A DNA stretch of 64,000 nucleotides from Clostridiales bacterium (GTDB lineage Bacteria > Bacillota > Clostridia > Christensenellales > Borkfalkiaceae). The notes beneath the pieces are model-generated. The model did no database searches. It saw nothing but the letters and a program-made list of their open reading frames with translations, and was not told where the DNA came from. The position numbers and the translations under genes were made by a program. The stretch covers positions 1-64,000 of the forward strand of contig SVIF01000006.1 in assembly GCA_015069615.1 (NCBI GenBank), in the 5' to 3' direction. Every line of letters starts with the position of its first letter. The stretch's first letter is position 1. Shown here one piece after another: positions 11,260 to 19,739 of this stretch.

Positions 11260-12459
11260 ATGAGAATTACCAAACGTGCAGCAGCAATTTCCCCCTCTTT
11301 AACTTTGGAAATTACGGCTAAGGCAAAAAAACTAAAACAACAAGGCGTGTCCGTCGTTTCTTTCGGTGCGGGCGAACCCGATTTTAATACCCCCGCCCCC
11401 ATTATGGAAGCGGCAAAGCACGCGATGGACGCAGGATATACCAAGTATACCCCCGCCTCCGGTTCGGAAGAACTGAAAAAAGCGGTTTGCGATAAGTTGT
11501 TAAAGGAAAACGGCCTTTCCTACGAACCTTCCCAAATTATCGTTTCTTGCGGTGCAAAGCATTCCCTTTACAACGCGATGCAAGCCTTGATTGAAGAAGG
11601 GGACGAAGTAATTCTTCCTTCGCCTTTCTGGCTTACCTATCCCGAACTCGTTCGTTTGTGCGGTGGGGAAGTGGTTTATGTGGAAACCAAAGCGGAAAAC
11701 GCGTTCAAAATGACCGCAAAGGATTTTGAAAAGGCTATCACGTCTCACACTAAGGCGCTTATCTTAAACTCGCCGAACAATCCTACGGGTGCCGTTTACA
11801 CGAAAGAAGAACTTTTCGCGATTGCAGAAGTAGCCGTAAAACACGGTATCTTCGTAATTTCGGATGAAATTTACGAAAAGTTGGTTTACGAAGGCACTCA
11901 GCACGTTTCTATCGCTACGCATAGCGAAGCAATGAAAGATTTAACCGTGGTTATCAACGGTATGAGTAAGGCGTTTGCTATGACGGGTTGGCGTATCGGT
12001 TACCTTGCCGCTCCCAAGGACGTAGCAAAGGCGATTTCGGGTATTCAAAGCCACGAAACCAGCAACCCTTGTTCAATTGCTCAAGCAGCGTCCGTTGTTG
12101 CCCTTACGGAAGACGACGGCTCCTTAGCTACCATGCAACAAGCGTTTGCGGAACGCCGTAAATTTGCGGTTGCGCGTATTCAAGAAATGCAAAACGTAAC
12201 TTGTGTTGTTCCCGAAGGCGCGTTCTATATTATGGTAAACGTTTCCGCTTGTTACGGGAAGAAATTCGGTGAAACAGAAATTACTGGCTCGGTATCCTTT
12301 GCAAGTGCTCTTTTAAACCGCGGCGTTGCGGTAATTCCCGGCGCGGCGTTCGGTGCGGATGATTACGTTCGTCTTTCTTACGCAATCAGTAAGGAAGAAA
12401 TTGCCGAAGGTTTAAATCGTTTGGAATCCTTTATTCAAGAGGTTATCAACAATGGCTAA
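11260..12459 (+). CDS. Class I aspartate/aromatic-type aminotransferase
   Basis: SFGAGEPDFNTP; NSPNNPTGAVYTKEEL; SDEIYEKLVY; PLP lysine in NGMSKAFAMTGWRIGY; start reassigned from 11161 to ATG with RBS aaggag. Confidence 0.93.
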   Translation: MRITKRAAAISPSLTLEITAKAKKLKQQGVSVVSFGAGEPDFNTPAPIMEAAKHAMDAGYTKYTPASGSEELKKAVCDKLLKENGLSYEPSQIIVSCGAKHSLYNAMQALIEEGDEVILPSPFWLTYPELVRLCGGEVVYVETKAENAFKMTAKDFEKAITSHTKALILNSPNNPTGAVYTKEELFAIAEVAVKHGIFVISDEIYEKLVYEGTQHVSIATHSEAMKDLTVVINGMSKAFAMTGWRIGYLAAPKDVAKAISGIQSHETSNPCSIAQAASVVALTEDDGSLATMQQAFAERRKFAVARIQEMQNVTCVVPEGAFYIMVNVSACYGKKFGETEITGSVSFASALLNRGVAVIPGAAFGADDYVRLSYAISKEEIAEGLNRLESFIQEVINNG

Positions 12460-13861
12460 ATACAAAGAAGGGTTGTTTTTTAACGAAAATCTCAACCTGT
12501 TAGAAGAAGAACGGTACGCGTACCGCTTGCAAGACGTAGCGGAACCCGAATTGTACCGTAATACCTTTAATTACGACGAAATTCCCAAAACGGTGTTTAA
12601 CCACCGCCACGTTCCCATGGATATGCCCAAGGATATTTGGATTACGGATACAACCTTTCGTGATGGGCAACAATCCACCAGTCCCTTTACCGTTGAACAA
12701 ATAAAGCATATTTATGCTTTAATGTCCCGTTTAGGTGGAGAAAAAGGGATTATCCGCCAAAGCGAATTCTTTATTTACAGTGAAAAAGATCAACGCGCCG
12801 CCCGCGAGTGTATGGAAATGGGTTTAAAATTCCCTGAAGTTACCAGTTGGATTCGCGCCAATGAAAAGGACTTTGCGCTCGTTAAAGAAATGGGTGTAAG
12901 GGAAACGGGTATTTTGGTTAGTTGTTCGGACTACCACATCTTTAAAAAGATGAATTTAACTCGTGCGCAAGCAATGGATAAATACTTAGGTATCGTAAAA
13001 TCCGCCCTTTCGGCAGGAATCGTTCCCCGTTGCCACTTTGAAGATATCACTCGTGCCGATTTCTACGGGTTCGTCGTTCCGTTTGCAACCGAGCTTATGA
13101 AGCTTGGCAAGGAAGCCAACGTGCCTATCAAGATTCGCGCGTGCGATACGCTTGGCTTTGGTGTTTCCTATCCGGGTACGTCTTTGCCCCGCAGCGTTCA
13201 AGGTATTATTTACGGTTTAAAAAAATATGCGAAAGTTCCTTCCGAACAGTTGGAATGGCACGGTCATAACGACTTTTATAAAGTGGTTACCAACGCGGCA
13301 ACCGCATGGCTTTACGGCTGTAGTGCGGTAAACTGCGCCCTTCTTGGTATCGGTGAACGTACGGGGAATTGCCCCTTAGAAGCAATGGCAATTGAATATG
13401 CTTCTCTACGTGGCACAACGGACGGCATGGATTTAACCGCAATCACCGAAATTGCAGAATATTTTGAAAAAGAAATGCAAATTGCCATCGCGCCTACCAC
13501 CCCCTTTATCGGTAGAGCGTTTAACGCTACCAAGGCGGGGATTCACGCGGACGGCATTTTGAAAGACGAAGAAATTTACAATATTTTCAACACCCAAAAA
13601 CTTCTTAACCGCCCCATGCACGTATATATCAACCAAGCCAGTGGTCTTGCAGGCCTTGCTTACTGGGTAAACGATTATTACGGACTTCCCGAAGGGCAAA
13701 AAATTGACAAGCGTGATCCGTTAATTTTGGCGCTGAAAGAATACGTGGATAAAGAATACGCAAACGGCAGAAACAGCGTTATGGGGGACGACGAATTGGA
13801 TACCTTCGTTCGCTTGATTGATGCTAAGCGTCATAAACTGATGTATATCCGTATGCAATAA
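12452..13861 (+). CDS. Isopropylmalate/homocitrate synthase-superfamily enzyme, Re-citrate synthase-like subgroup (substrate not proven)
   Basis: ITDTTFRDGQQS, HGHNDFYK, CSAVNCALLGIGERTGNCPLEAM: DRE-TIM metallolyase motifs; ~470 aa without an obvious LeuA allosteric domain. Confidence 0.75.
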   Translation: MAKYKEGLFFNENLNLLEEERYAYRLQDVAEPELYRNTFNYDEIPKTVFNHRHVPMDMPKDIWITDTTFRDGQQSTSPFTVEQIKHIYALMSRLGGEKGIIRQSEFFIYSEKDQRAARECMEMGLKFPEVTSWIRANEKDFALVKEMGVRETGILVSCSDYHIFKKMNLTRAQAMDKYLGIVKSALSAGIVPRCHFEDITRADFYGFVVPFATELMKLGKEANVPIKIRACDTLGFGVSYPGTSLPRSVQGIIYGLKKYAKVPSEQLEWHGHNDFYKVVTNAATAWLYGCSAVNCALLGIGERTGNCPLEAMAIEYASLRGTTDGMDLTAITEIAEYFEKEMQIAIAPTTPFIGRAFNATKAGIHADGILKDEEIYNIFNTQKLLNRPMHVYINQASGLAGLAYWVNDYYGLPEGQKIDKRDPLILALKEYVDKEYANGRNSVMGDDELDTFVRLIDAKRHKLMYIRMQ

Positions 13862-13995
13862 AGTGGCTTTTTGGCATTTTAACTACCATTTAACAAATAA
13901 TTTTGTAAAAATTAGGAAAAAAATTCAAAAAAGTACTTGAAAAAATTCTAGCGATAGGTTACAATATAGGCAAGACAAAAGGAGGTTTGGTTATT

Positions 13996-14406
13996 ATGAT
14001 TAAAACTATTTGCGGATTAAAAGGCTCTGGTAAAACCAAACGTATTATTATGCAAGCGAATAACGACGCGGCTGTAGCTACTGGCAACGTTGTTTTTATT
14101 ACGGACACCAAGCGTTATATGTACGATTTAGTGCGTAAAGTTCGTTTTGTGGACGTAAAAGATTTTGGTATTTCTTCGCAAGAAGGGCTTCTTAGCTTTG
14201 TGAAAGGCATTGTAGCAGGGAATTCGGATACGCAGTACGTATTTATTGACGGTGCTGCCCGTATCACGGGTACCGAACCTGGTGCTATGGCGGACTTCTA
14301 TAAGGAACTGGAAATGATGCGTGGCGATTTCGGCTTAAACTTCATTTTAACGGTTAGCTTGGCGGAAGAAGACCTTCCTGAATTTATCAAAAAACACGAA
14401 ATTTAA
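13996..14406 (+). CDS. Small stand-alone P-loop NTPase-like protein (136 aa), unknown function
   Basis: Walker A GLKGSGKT at the extreme N-terminus, Walker B-like QYVFIDG; RBS aaaggagg. Confidence 0.7.
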   Translation: MIKTICGLKGSGKTKRIIMQANNDAAVATGNVVFITDTKRYMYDLVRKVRFVDVKDFGISSQEGLLSFVKGIVAGNSDTQYVFIDGAARITGTEPGAMADFYKELEMMRGDFGLNFILTVSLAEEDLPEFIKKHEI

Positions 14407-14439
14407 AATTTACTTTAAACATTTTTTGCAGGAGTTTTT

Positions 14440-15921
14440 ATGAGATTTATTAGCACGCGCAATACGCAAAAAATTGTCAGTGCGAGCGAAGCGATTTCTC
14501 ACGGAATATCTGAAGACGGCGGGCTGTTTGTGCCTGCCGATTTTCCGTTATTAGGGGAACAGGATTTTATCGCGCTTTGCGGTATGGATTACGCCGAACG
14601 CGCAGCGTTCGTACTTTCCAAGTACTTGACGGACTATGATTACGAAAGATTAAAAGCGGCTTGTGAAGCAGCGTATTCTAAGTTTGAAGAAAACGACGCA
14701 GCACCCTTAATGTGCATAGATGAAGGGCTTTACGTTTTGGAACTTTTCCACGGTCCTACGCTTGCGTTTAAGGATATGGCGCTAACCCTTTTGCCCTTCC
14801 TTCTTCGCGAAGGCTGTAATAATCTCGGCATCAAGGAAAAGGTTCTTATTTTGGTTGCCACCAGCGGTGATACGGGGAAAGCGGCGTTAGAAGGCTTTAA
14901 AGATGCGGAAGGTATCAAAATTATGGTTTTCTATCCTTCCGAAGGCGTATCGGATATGCAAAAACTGCAAATGTGTACGCAAGAAGGGGAAAACGTTTCT
15001 GTAGTTGCCGTAAAAGGGAATTTTGACGATTGTCAATCCGCAGTTAAAAGCATTTTAAATAATGAAAACTGTATTGAGAATTTAAAAAAGCAAGGTTACA
15101 TATTCTCTTCAGCAAACTCCATCAACTTCGGTCGTTTAGCACCTCAAATTGCTTACTATTTCTCTGCATACTGCGATTTAGTCAACGCAGAAGAAATTGA
15201 GCTTGGCGATAAAGTAAACTTTGTGGTTCCCACCGGCAACTTTGGGAATATTCTTGCCGCATATTATGCAAAAAAAATGGGGCTTCCCGTTGGTAAATTG
15301 CTTTGTGCTTCCAACAAGAATAACATTTTAACCGATTTCTTCCAAACGGGCGTATACGATACTAATCGTGAATTCTATAAAACTACTTCGCCTTCTATGG
15401 ATATTTTAATTTCCAGCAACTTGGAACGTCTTTTGTTTGAACTGTTTGATCGCGATTCGGATAAAACAGCGGAAGAAATGCGTAAACTGAAAGAAGAAGG
15501 GAAGTATTCTATTTCCAAAGAGCTTTTGGATAAATTAAACGTAGAATTCTACGGCGGGTTCTGTGAAGAAGATGAAAATGCGGAAACCGTTTCGTATTTC
15601 TATGATGAATACCATTATGCGCTGGATACTCACACCGCAAATGCCGTTGCGGTTCTCAATCAATATCAGGCGGAAACCGAGGATATGACCCCTGTGGTCG
15701 TTGTTTCTACGGCAAGTCCTTACAAGTTTGCGGCAGACGTATTAAAGGCAATTTCGGGCAAGAAAGTGGAAGATGCGTTTAAAGCAGCCGCAAAACTGGA
15801 AGAATTAACTGCGGTTGAACTTCCCGAAGGGCTTGCAACGTTAAAACAAAAAACCGTTCGTTTTACGGACGTAAAAGAAAAGGATGAATTAATTGCAACC
15901 GTTCTTGCGTTTGCAGACTAA
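14440..15921 (+). CDS. thrC: Threonine synthase
   Basis: MRFISTRNTQ..., FHGPTLAFKDMAL (PLP Lys), LVATSGDTGKAALEGF, VPTGNFGNILAAYYAKKMG. Confidence 0.95.
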   Translation: MRFISTRNTQKIVSASEAISHGISEDGGLFVPADFPLLGEQDFIALCGMDYAERAAFVLSKYLTDYDYERLKAACEAAYSKFEENDAAPLMCIDEGLYVLELFHGPTLAFKDMALTLLPFLLREGCNNLGIKEKVLILVATSGDTGKAALEGFKDAEGIKIMVFYPSEGVSDMQKLQMCTQEGENVSVVAVKGNFDDCQSAVKSILNNENCIENLKKQGYIFSSANSINFGRLAPQIAYYFSAYCDLVNAEEIELGDKVNFVVPTGNFGNILAAYYAKKMGLPVGKLLCASNKNNILTDFFQTGVYDTNREFYKTTSPSMDILISSNLERLLFELFDRDSDKTAEEMRKLKEEGKYSISKELLDKLNVEFYGGFCEEDENAETVSYFYDEYHYALDTHTANAVAVLNQYQAETEDMTPVVVVSTASPYKFAADVLKAISGKKVEDAFKAAAKLEELTAVELPEGLATLKQKTVRFTDVKEKDELIATVLAFAD

Positions 15922-15957
15922 TTTTAATTTTTATTTCACAAAGTCAATATAAAATGA

Positions 15958-16000
15958 AAGGAAGAAAATGAACGGTGTCCGTTGGTTTTCTTCTTGTTTT
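15958..16000 (+). terminator. Terminator between thrC and trpS
   Basis: GAAGAAAAtgAACGGtgtCCGTTggTTTTCTTCttgtttt. Confidence 0.7.
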
Positions 16001-16014
16001 AAGGAAAAACATTT

Positions 16015-17028
16015 ATGGAAACCCAAAACGAAAAGAAAATTTTGTTAAGTGCGGTTCAGCCTAGTGGCACGCCTACTTTAGGAAACTATATCGGCGCGCT
16101 TGCAAACTTTACGAAACTACAAAACGATTATAGCTGCATTTTCTCGGTAGCAGATTTGCACTCCATTACCGTTCCGCAAGACCCCGCGAAATTGCGCGCA
16201 AACACTTACGATTTGCTTGCGCTTTATCTTGCTTGTGGAATTGATCCCGAAAAGAGTATTTTGTTCAACCAATCGCACGTTTCCGCACACGCAGAACTTG
16301 CTTGGGTGTTAAATACCGTAACCTACGTTGGGGAATTAAACCGTATGACGCAGTTTAAGGCAAAATGTCAATCACATGCGGATAATATCAATATGGGCTT
16401 GATGGATTACCCCGTTTTAATGGCTGCGGATATTTTATTATATCAAACTGAACTGGTTCCCGTAGGTGCAGACCAAAAGCAACATTTGGAACTTGCCAGG
16501 GATTTAGCCCTTCGCTTCAACAACCGTTTTGGCGAAACTTTCCGCGTTCCCGAACCATATATTGCAAAAACGGGTGCACGCGTTATGAGTTTGGCTGAAC
16601 CCGATAAGAAAATGAGTAAGTCGGATGCAAACGTAAACGCGTTTATTTCAATGAACGACGATCCGGATGCCATTATGCGTAAATTTAAACGTGCTGTTAC
16701 GGATAGTGGCAGTGAAATTCGCTTTGGTCAGGATAAGCCGGGAATTTCTAACTTACTCACCATTTACGCAGTTTGTGCGGATACAACCGTAGAACAAGCC
16801 GAACTTGAATTTGCTGGTGCGGGCTATGGAACCTTTAAACAACGCGTTGGGGAAGCTGTTGTGGAAAAATTGCGTCCTATCCAAGAAAGAAAGCAAAAAA
16901 TTGCACAGGATAAAGCATATCTTACCAAAATTTTGGCAGAAGGCGCTTCCGCGGCAGAGCGTATTGCGTATAAAACATTGCGCAAAGTATATAAAAAAGT
17001 GGGATTTGTTCCCCGCGAAAGGATGTAA
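16015..17028 (+). CDS. trpS: Tryptophanyl-tRNA synthetase
   Basis: Class I aaRS HIGH-type VQPSGTPTLGNYIGAL; KMSKS motif; MDYPVLMAADILLY. Confidence 0.96.
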   Translation: METQNEKKILLSAVQPSGTPTLGNYIGALANFTKLQNDYSCIFSVADLHSITVPQDPAKLRANTYDLLALYLACGIDPEKSILFNQSHVSAHAELAWVLNTVTYVGELNRMTQFKAKCQSHADNINMGLMDYPVLMAADILLYQTELVPVGADQKQHLELARDLALRFNNRFGETFRVPEPYIAKTGARVMSLAEPDKKMSKSDANVNAFISMNDDPDAIMRKFKRAVTDSGSEIRFGQDKPGISNLLTIYAVCADTTVEQAELEFAGAGYGTFKQRVGEAVVEKLRPIQERKQKIAQDKAYLTKILAEGASAAERIAYKTLRKVYKKVGFVPRERM

Positions 17029-17031
17029 TTC

Positions 17032-17895
17032 GTGTTCGGCTACGTAAAACCATACGAATACCATTGTTTTGTTAAGGATATCGTATTATATAAATCGCTA
17101 TACTGTGGCTTGTGTAAAAGTATTGGAAAAGGGTGTAATCAAATTGCTCGCTTTTCAGTTAGTTATGACGTAACTTTTCTTTCTGCACTTTTACATAATA
17201 CCGAAGGGTTAGATGTTAAAGTGGAAAAGCAGCATTGTTGTACTCACTGGTTCACTAAGCGCCCCGTAGCCCTTCCTGATGAACTTTCCGTAACCCTTGC
17301 TCAGTTAAACGTTTTGCTTGCCTATCGTAAGCTATTAGATGATAAATTAGATGAGAACAAGGGTGGATTTAAGCGTTCGGTGTTCCGTAAAGCTTATAAA
17401 AAAGCGAAGAAATCTCTTCCCGAAGTGGATTCTGTGATTAAGGAAGAGTATGCACGCTTAATAACAATGGAAGGTGAAAAGGAAACAAGCGTAGACAAGG
17501 TTGCAGATGCGTTTGGCGTTATGATGCGGCGTATTGTTTCTGTTTTACCTTTAAAAAATAAAAGCGATTCATTATTGGATTTTGCTTATTTTATCGGAAA
17601 GTGGATTTATTTGATTGATGCGCTGGATGATTTTGAAAAGGATGGAAAGAAAAACGTATATAACGTTTTCCGTTTATCATATCCTAATGCAAGAACTCAT
17701 CAGGAACTACAAATGCATGCCGGGGAGGAGTTAAAAACTATTTTTAGCACAACGGTTTTTGCTGCCCAAACTGCTTATAACGATTTAAAATTTTATTTTA
17801 ACCACGATTTACTGGATAATATCGTTTTTCGCGGAATCCCGCGGGAAACGGAACGAATTATATTGAAAGGAGAGAATAATGAAAAATCCTTATGA
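17032..17895 (+). CDS. DUF5685-like protein
   Basis: MFGYVKPYEYHCFVKDIVLYKSLYCGLCKSIGKGCNQIARFSVSYDVTFLSALL; DALDDFEKDGKKNVYN Asp-rich motif; GTG start. Confidence 0.75.
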   Translation: MFGYVKPYEYHCFVKDIVLYKSLYCGLCKSIGKGCNQIARFSVSYDVTFLSALLHNTEGLDVKVEKQHCCTHWFTKRPVALPDELSVTLAQLNVLLAYRKLLDDKLDENKGGFKRSVFRKAYKKAKKSLPEVDSVIKEEYARLITMEGEKETSVDKVADAFGVMMRRIVSVLPLKNKSDSLLDFAYFIGKWIYLIDALDDFEKDGKKNVYNVFRLSYPNARTHQELQMHAGEELKTIFSTTVFAAQTAYNDLKFYFNHDLLDNIVFRGIPRETERIILKGENNEKSL

Positions 17896-18490
17896 AGTCC
17901 TTGGTGTAAACAAGGATGATTCCATGGAAGCCATCACCGCAAAATATCAGAAATTAAAAACCGTTTACGGTGAAGCCCGTTTTTCTGCTGGAGAAGAAGG
18001 GAATCGTGCAGCGCGCAGATTAACAGAAATTGAAGCCGCATATGCTGATATTCGTGCAGAACGTTCATATCAGGATTCTACAAGTGCATCTTCTGCGGAA
18101 GCTTCGGGCGATTTTGCAGGGGTTGAAGCTGCTATTCGTTCGGGGGATTTAGAAAAAGCACAATTATTATTAGACGTGGTAACCGACCGCACCGCAGAAT
18201 GGCATTATTTGCAATCTTACGTTTACTATCGTAAAAATTGGATGAATGAAAGTAAAAAGCAATTAGAAATTGCCGTTTCTATGGATGGGGCAAATCCCAA
18301 GTATCAAAAGGCGTTGCAAGATTTAAATCGTAAAATGCAAATGGATCAGCAGCGCGTATTCACTTCGGGCAACGCCGCATACGGTGGTCAGCCTTACGGT
18401 GCAAATAATGGGCAAATGGGTGGGGATACTCTTTCTAATTGCTGTACCACCTATCTTTGCTGTCAAGCATTAAGCTGTTTCTGCCGCTAA
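17879..18490 (+). CDS. Degenerate J-domain-like protein with Cys-rich C-terminus
   Basis: MKNPYEVLGVNKDDSMEAITAKYQKLK resembles a J-domain start, HPD replaced; tail TLSNCCTTYLCCQALSCFCR. Confidence 0.7.
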   Translation: MKNPYEVLGVNKDDSMEAITAKYQKLKTVYGEARFSAGEEGNRAARRLTEIEAAYADIRAERSYQDSTSASSAEASGDFAGVEAAIRSGDLEKAQLLLDVVTDRTAEWHYLQSYVYYRKNWMNESKKQLEIAVSMDGANPKYQKALQDLNRKMQMDQQRVFTSGNAAYGGQPYGANNGQMGGDTLSNCCTTYLCCQALSCFCR

Positions 18491-18491
18491 T

Positions 18492-19001
18492 ATGAATAGT
18501 AAGGTAATTTCCATATCCGCAATTGCTGCGGCGGTTTCAGGGCTTTTAGTGGGGCTTGGCTGTTATTTGGGAAATTTTGATTTTTCTCTCTTCCTTTTAG
18601 CGGGTATTTTCCTTACCATACCATTATACCGCAATTCGGTGTGGGGCTGTGTTTTGGCTTATCTTGCCGGCGGGTTTATCGGACTTATGATTTCGGGGTT
18701 TAATATTATCGTTATTTTCCCCTATTTCGTATGGTTTGGTATTCATCCCGTATTGGGTTGTATTTTAGCAAGAAAAGGAATAAATAAATGGCTTTCTTTT
18801 CTAATTAAATTGATATTTTTAGAATTGACCATTTTTTTGCTTTTGCAGTTTACACAAGCGTTAACGGTAAAAATGGACTTTTTAAACGAAAACGCTTGGA
18901 TTTTTTATCTGGTTGCAATTCCCGTTTTATGGTTTTATGACCGAATGGTGGAATACGTGGTTCGTTACTTATTCACCGTACTTTCAAAAGTGGCTAAATA
19001 A
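18492..19001 (+). CDS. Small multi-TM membrane protein, unknown
   Basis: 169 aa with several hydrophobic segments, immediately downstream of the J-like gene. Confidence 0.65.
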   Translation: MNSKVISISAIAAAVSGLLVGLGCYLGNFDFSLFLLAGIFLTIPLYRNSVWGCVLAYLAGGFIGLMISGFNIIVIFPYFVWFGIHPVLGCILARKGINKWLSFLIKLIFLELTIFLLLQFTQALTVKMDFLNENAWIFYLVAIPVLWFYDRMVEYVVRYLFTVLSKVAK

Positions 19002-19016
19002 TTTTAATTTAAAATA

Positions 19017-19045
19017 AAAATCCGCACCTAGTAGTGCGGATTTTC
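19017..19045. terminator. Hairpin terminator between convergent genes
   Basis: aaaaTCCGCACctagtaGTGCGGAtttt. Confidence 0.7.
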
Positions 19046-19047
19046 GT

Positions 19048-19215
19048 TTATACGCTTTCGGCGGATAATTCTTCTGCATTTGGGCAATTGCAAAGGCCAC
19101 AAAACGCAGTTGTGGAAAGAAATGCGGCAATAATCAGTAACTGCGTAAAGGAAATTACGCCGTTGTTTTTCAAAATAAACAGTAAAGCAATTAAAACGAT
19201 ACACTCGTTACTCAT
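19048..19215 (-). CDS. Small (55 aa) hydrophobic, Cys-containing protein (below ORF-track cutoff)
   Basis: MSNECIVLIALLFILKNNGVISFTQLLIIAAFLSTTAFCGLCNCPNAEELSAESV*; upstream RBS AAAGGGG on the - strand; convergent terminator just beyond the stop. Confidence 0.6.
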   Translation of the reverse strand: MSNECIVLIALLFILKNNGVISFTQLLIIAAFLSTTAFCGLCNCPNAEELSAESV

Positions 19216-19354
19216 TGTTTTCCCCTTTTAGACAGTTTTCTTCATTGTTATACGTTATGTGCCAAAATTAGAAATTATTCCGCCTTGCATTTATTTTATT
19301 ACATTTGTTATACTTGAATAGGAAAACATATGTGAAATAATAAGGAGGAAGTAT

Positions 19355-19693
19355 ATGAACGCAACGCTACTTTTGGATGAACGAACGAAAAATATGGTTG
19401 AGCAATACGTGCCAACGGGGGATCTGCTTTCCGATTTGGTGGATTTTTTTAATATATTTTCAGATTCCACAAGATTAAAGCTTCTTTCAGCCTTAGCAAT
19501 ATCAGAAATGTGTGTTACGGATTTATCCCGCGTACTAGACCTCAATCAAACCACTGTATCACATCAGTTGCGATATTTAAAAGATTTGGGCGCTGTAAAA
19601 CAAGAACGGCAAGGTAAAATTATTTTTTATTCACTGAAAAATGAAGCCTTAAACGACGTTCTTTTAAAAGGGGTAGAATTTTTAGGCTTTTAA
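19355..19693 (+). CDS. ArsR-family winged-helix transcriptional regulator
   Basis: FSDSTRLKLLSALAISEMCVTDLSRVLDLNQTTVSHQLRYLKDLGAVKQERQGKIIFYSL. Confidence 0.93.
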   Translation: MNATLLLDERTKNMVEQYVPTGDLLSDLVDFFNIFSDSTRLKLLSALAISEMCVTDLSRVLDLNQTTVSHQLRYLKDLGAVKQERQGKIIFYSLKNEALNDVLLKGVEFLGF

Positions 19694-19739
19694 TAAAAAA
19701 TCGTTTTACAAAAAAATGAAAATGGCGTATAATAATTCC

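Noticed and set aside
15922-16014. T-box leader upstream of trpS (also thrC and argC leaders)
   Set aside because: No TGGNACCGCG T-box sequence or leader long enough; only an ordinary terminator is seen.
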